The notes under the pieces: generated by a model
Database searches by the model: none
Seen by the model: only the letters and a program-made list of their open reading frames with translations
Told to the model about the DNA's origin: nothing
Part shown: positions 29,901 to 37,064 of the stretch, piece by piece
Layout of the letters: each line of letters begins with the position of its first letter
Position numbering within the stretch: the stretch's first letter is position 1
Position numbers and translations under genes: made by a program
From: Chitinophaga sp. CF418
Lineage (GTDB): Bacteria; Bacteroidota; Bacteroidia; Chitinophagales; Chitinophagaceae
Assembly: GCF_900142925.1 (NCBI RefSeq)
Contig: NZ_FRCN01000006.1
Coordinates: 1-64,000 of the forward strand
Direction of reading: 5' to 3'
Length of the DNA: 64,000 nt

Positions 29901-30052
29901 TAAGCAGCTTACGTGTATTCTTTGCCGGTGATAACCTGCTCACTTTCACCGGGTTTAAAGGGCTTGATCCGGAAAGGGTTTCAAACAATACAAGATTTGT
30001 ATCGCATCCGCAGAACCAGGTGTTTGCTTTCGGTATTAAAGCAGCTTTCTAA
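26954..30052 (+). CDS. SusC/RagA-type TonB-dependent transporter (unit C)
   Basis: 1032 residues. A signal peptide ends near residue 27 (FAWTAVHAQ). There is a carboxypeptidase-regulatory-like domain (ITGIITRDSDKQPIPGATVRV) and a plug with the SusC landmarks VLVVGYGTQKKSDLTGAIATV, PLVIVDGLPG and SVTLLKDAASAAIYGTRAANGVILV. The barrel follows and ends in VFAFGIKAAF. There is no STN domain and no sigma/anti-sigma gene beside it. The LacI-type palindrome 87 bases upstream suggests classical repressor control. SusD follows after 20 bases, and no degradative enzyme is encoded in the unit, so its substrate is unknown. The closing terminator at 31635 shows the operon is only two genes. Confidence 0.94.
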   Translation: MINAYRPRIRLLLLCITLIFAWTAVHAQVRTITGIITRDSDKQPIPGATVRVKGSNTGTSTDDRGRYSLANVPANATLVITVIGFQTQELPVNGRQQIDISLAESSKGLNEVLVVGYGTQKKSDLTGAIATVNGAELNKRIATDPVQLLQGKMPGLSLTQGSGEAGNEGAVLRVRGLGSYSSAGSSPLVIVDGLPGSLTVLDPQNIESVTLLKDAASAAIYGTRAANGVILVTTKQGRSGKFQLSYDYSLGITKPTALPDNLIYNSAQYMQMYNVAAANSGYTNRFTPEMIAAYTNPSDPKRYPNFNWLDAVMRTVRVQTHHIGMTGGSNGTVYNIGIGYVDQPDIMIGFSYKKYNLQFNLNSKINDWATFGSSVTLNYGKRTYASRGSQDMFLSTLSQSPMYGPKLPDGSGRYVNSVYPSVQTPNKNPVAIAENALVNSNDYYLQSSLFLNIRLLKGLEWRTSGGLNFNFNKVYDFKPVINQYNWFAKPNDPAERPLDVNGQGLVVTDSNMVYPVGYTQLTYSKTFNRHNFKVLAGTQAEYNKAQRLVASRNTPFPSNSLHELNAGPAGSQIATGTSAEWALRSYYGRLNYDYDEKYLLEVNARYDASSRFPPDNRWGLFPSVSAGWVLTREKFLHNITWLNNLKVRGSWGKLGNQNIGNYPYQDVYTSQNAYNTNTGYAYSFSGNTLSSGVAQNGLVDGSIKWETTRIFDAGADITLFNKLDVTVDWYNKLTYDILYTPLIPAYLGLNAATVNRGKMKNTGLEASLQYTDNIGNVRFSAGATFQTNKNRVIKFGAPSINTGNNTIIQEGQPYGSFYLDEYAGIFQSADEVARSPIQQYNPKPGYLKFRDVTGNDTVNASDRVIVPGVFPKFDYSFNASASWKNFDISVFLYGSYGQKLFVNGWGVQPFNQGSPPTTDWLNAWTPEHPSTTMPLIYITGQGDASSNISTASTYYLKGASFLRLKNVQIGYTLPAALAKRAALSSLRVFFAGDNLLTFTGFKGLDPERVSNNTRFVSHPQNQVFAFGIKAAF

Positions 30053-30072
30053 AACAGTTTAATCTTAAGAAA

Positions 30073-31608
30073 ATGAAGTACAACATAAAATATTGGATCA
30101 TCCTGTTACCGGTAATGATCACACTCTATAGTTGCGGGAAGGACTTTCTGAACAGGTATCCGCAGGATCAGCAGTCTTCGGGTACTTTCTGGAAAACGAA
30201 AGCCGACGCAGACCAGGCCTTGACTGCCATTTACAGTTACCTGATACAAGGGTATAATTATACCAATGCCAACAATACCGGTCAGGGTTGGGGTGCGGGT
30301 ACACCATATTGGGAAACGCTGACAGACAATGCATACAGCGGCGCCTTTTCAAATGTCGCTAACGGCTCTATAGAACCTACAACCGGCACTATTCAGTCAG
30401 ACGCGTATAATACCTCCTACAAGGCCATAGAAGCCTGTAATATCTTCATGGCTAATATTGGTAACGTAACGATGGACGATACAGAAAAGAATACGTATAT
30501 AGCAGAGGTCCGGTTCATACGTGGATACTATTATTTCCTGCTGGCGCAGTTATATGGAGATGTTGTACTGAGCTTTCAGCCACTGGGAAAGGAACCGGCA
30601 TCTTATCAGCAGGGAAGGACACCGAAAGCTGTGGTACTGGACTCGGTATTGAGTGACTTCCGTTTTGCCGCGGCTAATCTTCCGAATACTGCTTATAAGG
30701 GCCATGTAGTGCGAGGTGCTGCCCTGGGATATATCACGAAGGTATTCCTCACCGTCCACAACTTCCAGGAGGCGGCTGCTACCGCCAGAACGATCATGAC
30801 GGAAGGCCGCTTTAGTTTGTATACAGGCGGCTATCGCAAATTGTTCCTGAAACCCGGTCAGGATAATAATCCGGAGATTATGTTCTCCGGGCGCTATCAG
30901 GTGCCGAACGCCTATAGTCCTGCGGAATACCTGTATACTTACGGCGCCAGCTTTCAGCCGATGGGGTATTTGGTGAATGACTATGAATGTATTGATGGTC
31001 AGCCTATTACCACTTCTCCATTGTATGATCCCACTAAGCCTTATAATAACAGGGACCCACGCTTGCTGGCTACTATATTGGTGCCGGGTGTATTGTACAA
31101 AGGAGGGACCGTCTTTGATCCTGCCGCTATTGGCGCGTCCTCTGGTTTCCTGAATAAGAAAGGCGTTGATTCTACCCGCTTAACTGTTATTGGTACACAA
31201 AGTGACCAGGACTGGGTATACCTGCGCTATGCAGATGTATTGCTGATGTATGCGGAAGCACAAAATGAAATTGCCGGAGCTGATGGAAGTGTGTACGATG
31301 CCGTGAATGCTGTACGCACCCGACCCGGTGTAGGCATGCCGGTACTGCCTGTTGGACTTTCACAGGATGCCATGCGCACTGCTATCCGCCATGAGAGAAG
31401 GATAGAGCTGGCAATGGAAGGGCAACGCTATTTTGATCTGAAACGCTGGGGGACTGACAGAACTATTATACCTACTATAAAAGATCCCAGTGGTTCCCCA
31501 AGAAAATTCCCCTTACGCGATACCTTGTGGCCGGTACCACAGTCGGAAATAGATATAGCAGCCGCTTATGGCAATAAGATATTCAGACAGACGCCTGGCT
31601 GGCAGTAA
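30073..31608 (+). CDS. SusD/RagB-type surface lipoprotein (unit C)
   Basis: 511 residues. The lipobox is at MITLYSC (Cys about 21), followed by GKDFLNRYPQDQQSSGTFWKTKADADQAL, a textbook SusD start. The helix-rich segment ending IAEVRFIRGYYYFLLAQLYGDV, then YLRYADVLLMYAEAQNEIAGA and RHERRIELAMEGQRYFDLKRWG complete the family pattern. It pairs with the SusC immediately upstream (20-base gap). A strong terminator follows 27 bases after the stop. No enzyme accompanies the pair, so the ligand cannot be inferred from context. Confidence 0.94.
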   Translation: MKYNIKYWIILLPVMITLYSCGKDFLNRYPQDQQSSGTFWKTKADADQALTAIYSYLIQGYNYTNANNTGQGWGAGTPYWETLTDNAYSGAFSNVANGSIEPTTGTIQSDAYNTSYKAIEACNIFMANIGNVTMDDTEKNTYIAEVRFIRGYYYFLLAQLYGDVVLSFQPLGKEPASYQQGRTPKAVVLDSVLSDFRFAAANLPNTAYKGHVVRGAALGYITKVFLTVHNFQEAAATARTIMTEGRFSLYTGGYRKLFLKPGQDNNPEIMFSGRYQVPNAYSPAEYLYTYGASFQPMGYLVNDYECIDGQPITTSPLYDPTKPYNNRDPRLLATILVPGVLYKGGTVFDPAAIGASSGFLNKKGVDSTRLTVIGTQSDQDWVYLRYADVLLMYAEAQNEIAGADGSVYDAVNAVRTRPGVGMPVLPVGLSQDAMRTAIRHERRIELAMEGQRYFDLKRWGTDRTIIPTIKDPSGSPRKFPLRDTLWPVPQSEIDIAAAYGNKIFRQTPGWQ

Positions 31609-31634
31609 ATGCCTGTGGAACTACCTATATAAAG

Positions 31635-31670
31635 CGAGGGCGTCTCATTAACCAGGAGACGCCCTCTTTT
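31635..31670 (+). terminator. Rho-independent terminator of unit C
   Basis: Perfect 11-bp stem gagggcgtctc / gagacgccctc with a 9-base loop, followed by ttttatg. It separates unit C from the convergent permease gene, whose stop is at 31692. Confidence 0.9.
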
Positions 31671-31691
31671 ATGTACTTACAATATCCTTAT

Positions 31692-34046
31692 TTATTCCGT
31701 TTTCAGGCTCTTTAAAGGATTGGACAATGCTGCTTTAATAGACTGATGGGCGATGGTTACCGCTGCTATAAGCACTGATGTCACAATCGCAACAATAAAG
31801 ATGCCCGCACTGAGCGAAATATGATAAGCAAAGTTGCCCAGCCAGTTGTACATCAGGTAATAAGACAATGGCGTAGCTACCAGGAATGCCAGTGCTATCA
31901 GTAACATAAACTCCTTGCCGAACAGTACAACAATATCAGGAATGGACGCCCCCAACACTTTTCTGATCCCTATCTCCTTATTGCGCTGCACGGCTGCAAA
32001 TGCCACCAGTCCGTACAATCCCAGGCAGCCGATGATAATGGCCAGCCCTGAGAACAGCCTGTATGCCGTATAGAGTTTCTGTTCCTGTTTGTACATAGCT
32101 GCAATATGGTCGTCCAGGAATTCATAGGCAAAGAGGTCATCAGGGAACAGCGCTGACCAGTTTTTTTCAATCCGGGCAATAGTAGCTGGCATCTGCTGTG
32201 GATACAGTCTTACACTGACTGTATTAAAGGCACGTGGATTGTTAAAGAGGACACAGGGTCTTTTTTCCTTGTGTTTGGATTCACTTTGGAAGTCCTGTAC
32301 GACCCCCTTGATCATGAGTTTCGCGTTGCCTGACATAAAGTTCAGTCCAAGCGCATCTTCCGGGTGTGTGAATCCCAGTTTCCGGACAAGGGCCTCATTA
32401 ACTACTACCCGCCGGATGGTATCGCCGTCTTTTACCTGTGTAATACCTTCTCCCGCCAGCATTTTCATGTCGAACATCTTCATGAAGTTTTCATCGACGA
32501 ATTTCAGTTCCATTACATCGTCTTTTGTAAGACCTCTTTCCGGGCAGGAGAATGGGCCAAAATTCTGATTGTAGGAAGGAGCGCCGGTCGAGAACGACAT
32601 TTCTTTGATACCGGTATTATCCTTTAGTTCCTGCGCCAGTACTTCCCGTTTTGCCCTGTCGGGAATGCCAAAAGAGATCACTGCTTCCTTATTAAAGCCC
32701 AGATCCTGGTTTTTGAAGAAGTCCATTTGTTTGGCCACCACCAGTGTGCCGATAATCAGCACCTGTGATACCAGGAATTGGACGAATACCAGTGATTTGC
32801 GCAGGGTTAAGCCACGGGATGATTGACCGGTGGAGCTTTTCAGACTGACGGCAGGCTGAAAGGACGATTGTACGAATGCTGGGTACAGCCCTGCCAGTAA
32901 AATGATGATAAGTGTCAGGGCCGCCAGCAGTAAGTATATCAGGGGCTGATTTAATTGCGCTATGCCGATGTGTACATCCAGCCAGGATGCCACCTGTGGT
33001 AATGCCAGATAGGCGATACCAACACCGAGTACCACCGTCATAAGCACCAGTACACTGGTTTCACCCAGGAACTGCCGTATCAGCTGGAAACGGTGAGCGC
33101 CCAGCACTTTTCTGACGCTGGTTTCCCGGGCGCGTTTCATGGCCTGTGCAGTGGCCAGGTTAATGAAGTTGATACAGGCAGTCACAATGATAAAGATCGC
33201 AATAGCGATCAGTGCGCGGTAGGTATTACGGGAGGTAGTAGCGCTCTGTATATAACGTTGATCAAAATGGATCTCCTTCAGGGGCTGCATCAGCAGCTTA
33301 GCTTCTGCCGCGATCTGGCTTCCCCAGTTCTGCTTGATAAAACCCTGCATGCGGCTTTCGATCTTTCTGATATCGTAATGAGGCGGAACAACGATAAATG
33401 TATTGCCGCCTACAATGGCATAGAATTCGGCCATGGCCTCTTTCATCTCTTTTTCAACGGTAGCAAAAGATGCCAGGAATCCGAAGGTCATGCCTGTATT
33501 GGGAGGAAGGTCTTTGATAACGCCGGTAACTGTCATCAGGTAGCTATTGTCAAGCTGGAATGTCTTGCCCAGGGCATTCTGATCGCCGAAATACCTGCGG
33601 GCCACACTTTCCGTCAGAACGACCGTATTGGGCGTGGACAGTGCAGTATGCGGATTGCCGGACAACCACTGATAATCGAAGATGTCCGTAAACGAACCGT
33701 CGGCGAACGCGTATTCTTTCTGCATGTAACGGGTATTGCCTACTTTCACGAGACCATCGAGACGGTGCCAGTACTGGGAAACTGTTTCCAATTCAGGGAA
33801 AGTGCTACGCATGGCAGGAGCAATAGCCAGGGATACGCTCGGATTAAAGTCAAGCGCATTCATGGTGACCCTGTAGGTTCTGTCGGCCTTACGGTGATAG
33901 CTGTCGAAAGTCAGTTCATTCTTAGTGATCAGAAAGATGATCAGACAGGCAGCAATACTTAAGGTAAGCCCAATGATATTTAGTGTGGCATAGTTAAGAT
34001 TGCGTTTCAGGTGTCTGATGGCTAGAACAAAATAGTTCCTGAACAT
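31692..34046 (-). CDS. MacB/FtsX-type ABC transporter permease
   Basis: 784 residues. A first membrane helix near 20-42 (TLNIIGLTLSIAACLIIFL) is followed by a periplasmic MacB-PCD-like domain. A first FtsX block of three or four helices lies between about 285 and 400, and a further helix near 425 begins a second periplasmic domain. The second FtsX block is at about 665-770 and includes the hallmark NKEIGIRKVLGAS motif near 700 (the related RARETSVRKVLGAH occurs near 307). Such 780-800-residue duplicated permeases are common in Bacteroidota and work with a separate ATPase, which is not in this window. Roles range from lipoprotein or peptide export to antimicrobial-peptide resistance. The gene converges with unit C and is separated from the FAD gene by 146 bases. 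Confidence 0.9.
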   Translation of the reverse strand: MFRNYFVLAIRHLKRNLNYATLNIIGLTLSIAACLIIFLITKNELTFDSYHRKADRTYRVTMNALDFNPSVSLAIAPAMRSTFPELETVSQYWHRLDGLVKVGNTRYMQKEYAFADGSFTDIFDYQWLSGNPHTALSTPNTVVLTESVARRYFGDQNALGKTFQLDNSYLMTVTGVIKDLPPNTGMTFGFLASFATVEKEMKEAMAEFYAIVGGNTFIVVPPHYDIRKIESRMQGFIKQNWGSQIAAEAKLLMQPLKEIHFDQRYIQSATTSRNTYRALIAIAIFIIVTACINFINLATAQAMKRARETSVRKVLGAHRFQLIRQFLGETSVLVLMTVVLGVGIAYLALPQVASWLDVHIGIAQLNQPLIYLLLAALTLIIILLAGLYPAFVQSSFQPAVSLKSSTGQSSRGLTLRKSLVFVQFLVSQVLIIGTLVVAKQMDFFKNQDLGFNKEAVISFGIPDRAKREVLAQELKDNTGIKEMSFSTGAPSYNQNFGPFSCPERGLTKDDVMELKFVDENFMKMFDMKMLAGEGITQVKDGDTIRRVVVNEALVRKLGFTHPEDALGLNFMSGNAKLMIKGVVQDFQSESKHKEKRPCVLFNNPRAFNTVSVRLYPQQMPATIARIEKNWSALFPDDLFAYEFLDDHIAAMYKQEQKLYTAYRLFSGLAIIIGCLGLYGLVAFAAVQRNKEIGIRKVLGASIPDIVVLFGKEFMLLIALAFLVATPLSYYLMYNWLGNFAYHISLSAGIFIVAIVTSVLIAAVTIAHQSIKAALSNPLKSLKTE

Positions 34047-34172
34047 ATAAGGTTACGTTTAGGTGGAGGATGTGCCGATGTGGATCAAAGCCAATGCCAC
34101 CTTTCAATAGTCTTATAGTCAATTGATTGTATGTTTTTGCACCTGTTAAATTGTTCGCTTTTAGCATGAGGT

Positions 34173-34190
34173 GCGTCCGGAAACGGACGC
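34173..34190 (-). terminator. Hairpin directly after the FAD oxidoreductase gene
   Basis: Perfect 7-bp stem gcgtccg / cggacgc with a four-base loop, starting two bases past the stop codon on the minus strand. There is no U-run, so it is a weak terminator or a 3'-end stabiliser of the four-gene message. Confidence 0.45.
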
Positions 34191-34192
34191 CT

Positions 34193-35665
34193 TTACTGCG
34201 CAGTGGTACATAAAATGTCCTTATCCCACAAAAAGAAGGCAATACGGACAGCCTGTTCGAAAGGAACTATTTTGCTCCACTCCTGTACAATACTGCCAAA
34301 AGTGGCCTCTTTAAACGCTGCCGACAGCAGGGGGGATATCTCCACCGTTTCCAGGTAGGCCATTTCACGTTCCAGGTTGGGGTGCTGGATGGCAGTGCGG
34401 AGCTGCAGTATATCATCGATCACACAAGGTGTTTCTTTGAATATCAGGGCTGAAGACAGGTGTACCTGTTCATGCCACAGGCGTTGCAGTTCCTGCTGTA
34501 CGTTGATCAGTCGCTCTGGTCCTTTTTCTTTGGGTGCGCTGAATTTATCCCTGAGCCTTGTATAGAATGCCGTTGGCACTGGCGATTTGTCGATGAATGG
34601 TACAGACCTTTCCCTCCAGAAAGCATGTTGCTGTCCCGGCCAGGCCTGTGCGTAGTAGCCGCTGGTCCAGTGTGTATGGCTGCTGATAGATTCAATCATG
34701 CGGTCTTCATAGAACGTCTGTGCCATGTCCGTATGACCGGTTTTGAGAATGGTATTGACCGCGATGACCGCCTGCAAAGAAAAGCGCATGGCTTTTTCCA
34801 CGCCCGTAGAAGAAAGCGGATCGAGGGAAAATGCTGCTTCACCCAAGCGGAGGTAGTTGTCCTGCCAGGGGGACGTATGTGCGTAGGTAAATACGGTGCA
34901 GGTTTGTAAGTCATCCATCTGCCAGTCGCCGGCTGCCTGCTGAAATAATTGCGTCCGGGAAAGCAGGTCATAGAATACATGAGGAACGGTATTACCTCTT
35001 AGCTCCCCGGGGGCGATGAAGGTAATGGTCCTGAATTGTCCGTCAGGGGTAGGAGAGCCCCAAATCCAGCCTTTTTCTGTTGCTTCAATCAATGTGTCGG
35101 CTGGCATGAGATGTGCCGGTAAATGGCCCCATATTGCGATTGTAGGTGGAGCGGTAAGCACCCTGTTCTGCATATGGTTGCCCCGGCGTCCACGAGCGTC
35201 GAGTATGAACCTGCTGTTGACAGTAATGGTCTGCGTATCCTGGCGGAGTTGTGACTGCCATCCGCCATCTGTCTGTTTGCATGACTCAAAGCGGGCTGGC
35301 TGGTAAAGCTGCAGTCCACGCTGCATCGCCAGGTCGAGCAGGTCTTTATCAAGCTGTCCTCTGTCCACCATTACGCCCGGGCCGCGTTGTGCGGCATTGA
35401 CCGTTTGCGGCGTGGTGGTATCCCATATTACCTGTGCGTTCAGCTGGTGGAAATAATTGCGTCGGGTAAGCAGGTCCGTGGCATCCAGGTAATCAAAGAT
35501 GTTCCGGATACCGGGTGACAGGGACTCGCCGATCTGTGGACGGGGAAAGGGTTCACTTTCTGCCAGCACCACTTTGTGGCCGAGGGCGAGCAGGCGTAAT
35601 GCAGCGCAGGTACCTGCAGGGCCAGCTCCAATGATAAGCACATCAGTGCTTTGTTGTGGGGTCAT
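34193..35665 (-). CDS. FAD-dependent oxidoreductase, LodB/QhpG or tryptophan-halogenase-like
   Basis: 490 residues from the ATG 50 codons inside the longest open frame; the longer form begins at a GTG within the upstream gene and lacks support. The dinucleotide-binding motif is DVLIIGAGPAGTCAALRLL (GAGPAG at 13-18). PRPQIGESLSPG follows at 41-52, a hallmark of the flavin monooxygenase branch that includes tryptophan halogenases, geranylgeranyl reductases and the LodB/QhpG flavoproteins. The gene is 16 bases downstream of the radical SAM gene in an operon with a LodA-like oxidase. LodB and QhpG act on the tryptophan that becomes cysteine tryptophylquinone, so the same role, priming the LodA-like partner, is the best inference. 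Direct substrate halogenation is an alternative. Confidence 0.82.
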   Translation of the reverse strand: MTPQQSTDVLIIGAGPAGTCAALRLLALGHKVVLAESEPFPRPQIGESLSPGIRNIFDYLDATDLLTRRNYFHQLNAQVIWDTTTPQTVNAAQRGPGVMVDRGQLDKDLLDLAMQRGLQLYQPARFESCKQTDGGWQSQLRQDTQTITVNSRFILDARGRRGNHMQNRVLTAPPTIAIWGHLPAHLMPADTLIEATEKGWIWGSPTPDGQFRTITFIAPGELRGNTVPHVFYDLLSRTQLFQQAAGDWQMDDLQTCTVFTYAHTSPWQDNYLRLGEAAFSLDPLSSTGVEKAMRFSLQAVIAVNTILKTGHTDMAQTFYEDRMIESISSHTHWTSGYYAQAWPGQQHAFWRERSVPFIDKSPVPTAFYTRLRDKFSAPKEKGPERLINVQQELQRLWHEQVHLSSALIFKETPCVIDDILQLRTAIQHPNLEREMAYLETVEISPLLSAAFKEATFGSIVQEWSKIVPFEQAVRIAFFLWDKDILCTTAQ

Positions 35666-35681
35666 AATATGTGTTGAATAG

Positions 35682-37064
35682 CTATTTGTTCCAATGGGGC
35701 GCCATTCTAGCGATCCTTTCGTGGGCCTGCATCGTGTAATGCAGCCAGCCACGGATATAGTCACAGGCGTTACGGCCTCTTTCCAATACCTCGTGGTGAC
35801 AGCCGCCACCACAAAGATACCTGGCCCAGCACTGGTGACAGGGTTCCTGGTTGTGCACGTGTCTTGATGCCAGCCAGTTATTCTGTAAGGTAGGATTTAT
35901 TCCGTTAGTAAGATCTCCCATATGGCCGGCAGGTTCATTTACAAAACGGTGGCAGGCCGATAATTCACCGTCGGCAGATACACCCATATAACCCGCGCCC
36001 GCACCACAGGGATAGGGTCTGTGGGTGCCTTTGGCAACCTCTTTCAAGGCATTGACCATATTCAGGAAGGGGAAGCGCTTACCCATGATGACATGCTGTT
36101 CAAAGAGCAGTCCGCATGCTATCATGCCCTGCAGCATCTGCTCCAGGTCTTCCTTTGACATTTCACCTTTACCACTGCTGGAACGCAGTAAGGGCGAAAA
36201 GCCGACGCTGTGAAAGCCCATGTTCACAAATTCCTGTAAGGTCTTTGGGAGGTCCATATTGGCAGGGGTGACGGTTACCCGGGCAGATACCTGCATCCTG
36301 CGCTGAGTGCTCAGTAATGGCTGTATCTTTTTAATGATCTGTCCATAGGTACCGGCGCCATTCTTCAGGGGGCGTAGCTGGTCATGCTGTTCGCCAATGC
36401 CGTCAAGACTAATAGTGACAGCAAAGCCATATTCTTCAAAGAAAGCGGCATCATCTTCCTGCAGCAGTGTGCCGTTGGAGGTTAGTGAGAAATTGACCTG
36501 TACATCTCGCTGACGACCCTGTTCAAACGCATATACGGTGGCATCCCTCAATGCCTTCCTGTTAATGAGCGGTTCGCCCCCCAGGAAGGTGAGCTGTACC
36601 TTACTGCCGGGTTCACAGTCTTTCAGCAAGAGATCAATGGATTGCCGGGCGATATCGGCTGTCATGTTCTTCATCGGACCTCCAAAGTCGCCCTGATCGG
36701 CATAACAATAGGTGCAGCCCATGTTGCATTTCTGGGCAATGGCGAGCGACAGTGCATAGATCTTCGGGCTTTTCAGCGGCTCGTCGTTGATGAGCACCGG
36801 CATGTCCAGCCCGAGAGTGATCAGTTCATTGGTGATGCCTGTTTCATCCTGTTGTTGCAGTAGTTGTTCTATACGTGCTTCAATGGAAGGCGACATGTTG
36901 TAAAGACGGCTGCCGTTGGCAACAAACAGCTGGGTATTGCCTGCTGTGGGCACCATATGTATCTGCGGCGATCGCGGGCCCGACTTTTTATTGATATGGG
37001 AGGCTAATTCACCGGCAATGACTGCCAGTGAATTAGGGCTTGAATGTTGTGCTGCAGGAGCCAT
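35682..37064 (-). CDS. Radical SAM / SPASM-domain peptide-modifying enzyme
   Basis: 460 residues. The radical SAM cluster motif is KCNMGCTYCYA (C113, C117, C120). LTFLGGEPL and the central TIM-barrel part follow. The C-terminal SPASM region is rich in cysteines: PCGAGAGYMGVSADGELSACH, then CHQCWARYLCGGGCHHE and a final Cys near NACDY, enough for two auxiliary 4Fe-4S clusters. The N-terminal ~100 residues may be a peptide-recognition part. The start codon overlaps the stop of the LodA-like gene by one base (TAATG), so translation is coupled. By analogy with QhpD and related maturases it may form thioether or other crosslinks in the LodA-like protein. The substrate is unproven; no small precursor peptide gene was seen nearby. 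Confidence 0.85.
   Translation of the reverse strand: MAPAAQHSSPNSLAVIAGELASHINKKSGPRSPQIHMVPTAGNTQLFVANGSRLYNMSPSIEARIEQLLQQQDETGITNELITLGLDMPVLINDEPLKSPKIYALSLAIAQKCNMGCTYCYADQGDFGGPMKNMTADIARQSIDLLLKDCEPGSKVQLTFLGGEPLINRKALRDATVYAFEQGRQRDVQVNFSLTSNGTLLQEDDAAFFEEYGFAVTISLDGIGEQHDQLRPLKNGAGTYGQIIKKIQPLLSTQRRMQVSARVTVTPANMDLPKTLQEFVNMGFHSVGFSPLLRSSSGKGEMSKEDLEQMLQGMIACGLLFEQHVIMGKRFPFLNMVNALKEVAKGTHRPYPCGAGAGYMGVSADGELSACHRFVNEPAGHMGDLTNGINPTLQNNWLASRHVHNQEPCHQCWARYLCGGGCHHEVLERGRNACDYIRGWLHYTMQAHERIARMAPHWNK

Noticed and set aside
33093..33962. 289-residue plus-strand open frame antisense to the FtsX permease
   Set aside because: It has unlikely composition, no domain, and lies fully within a well-supported gene on the other strand.
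35666..35812. N-terminal extension of the FAD oxidoreductase
   Set aside because: It starts at a GTG inside the radical SAM gene and precedes the FAD motif by about 50 unrelated residues; the internal ATG places the motif correctly.
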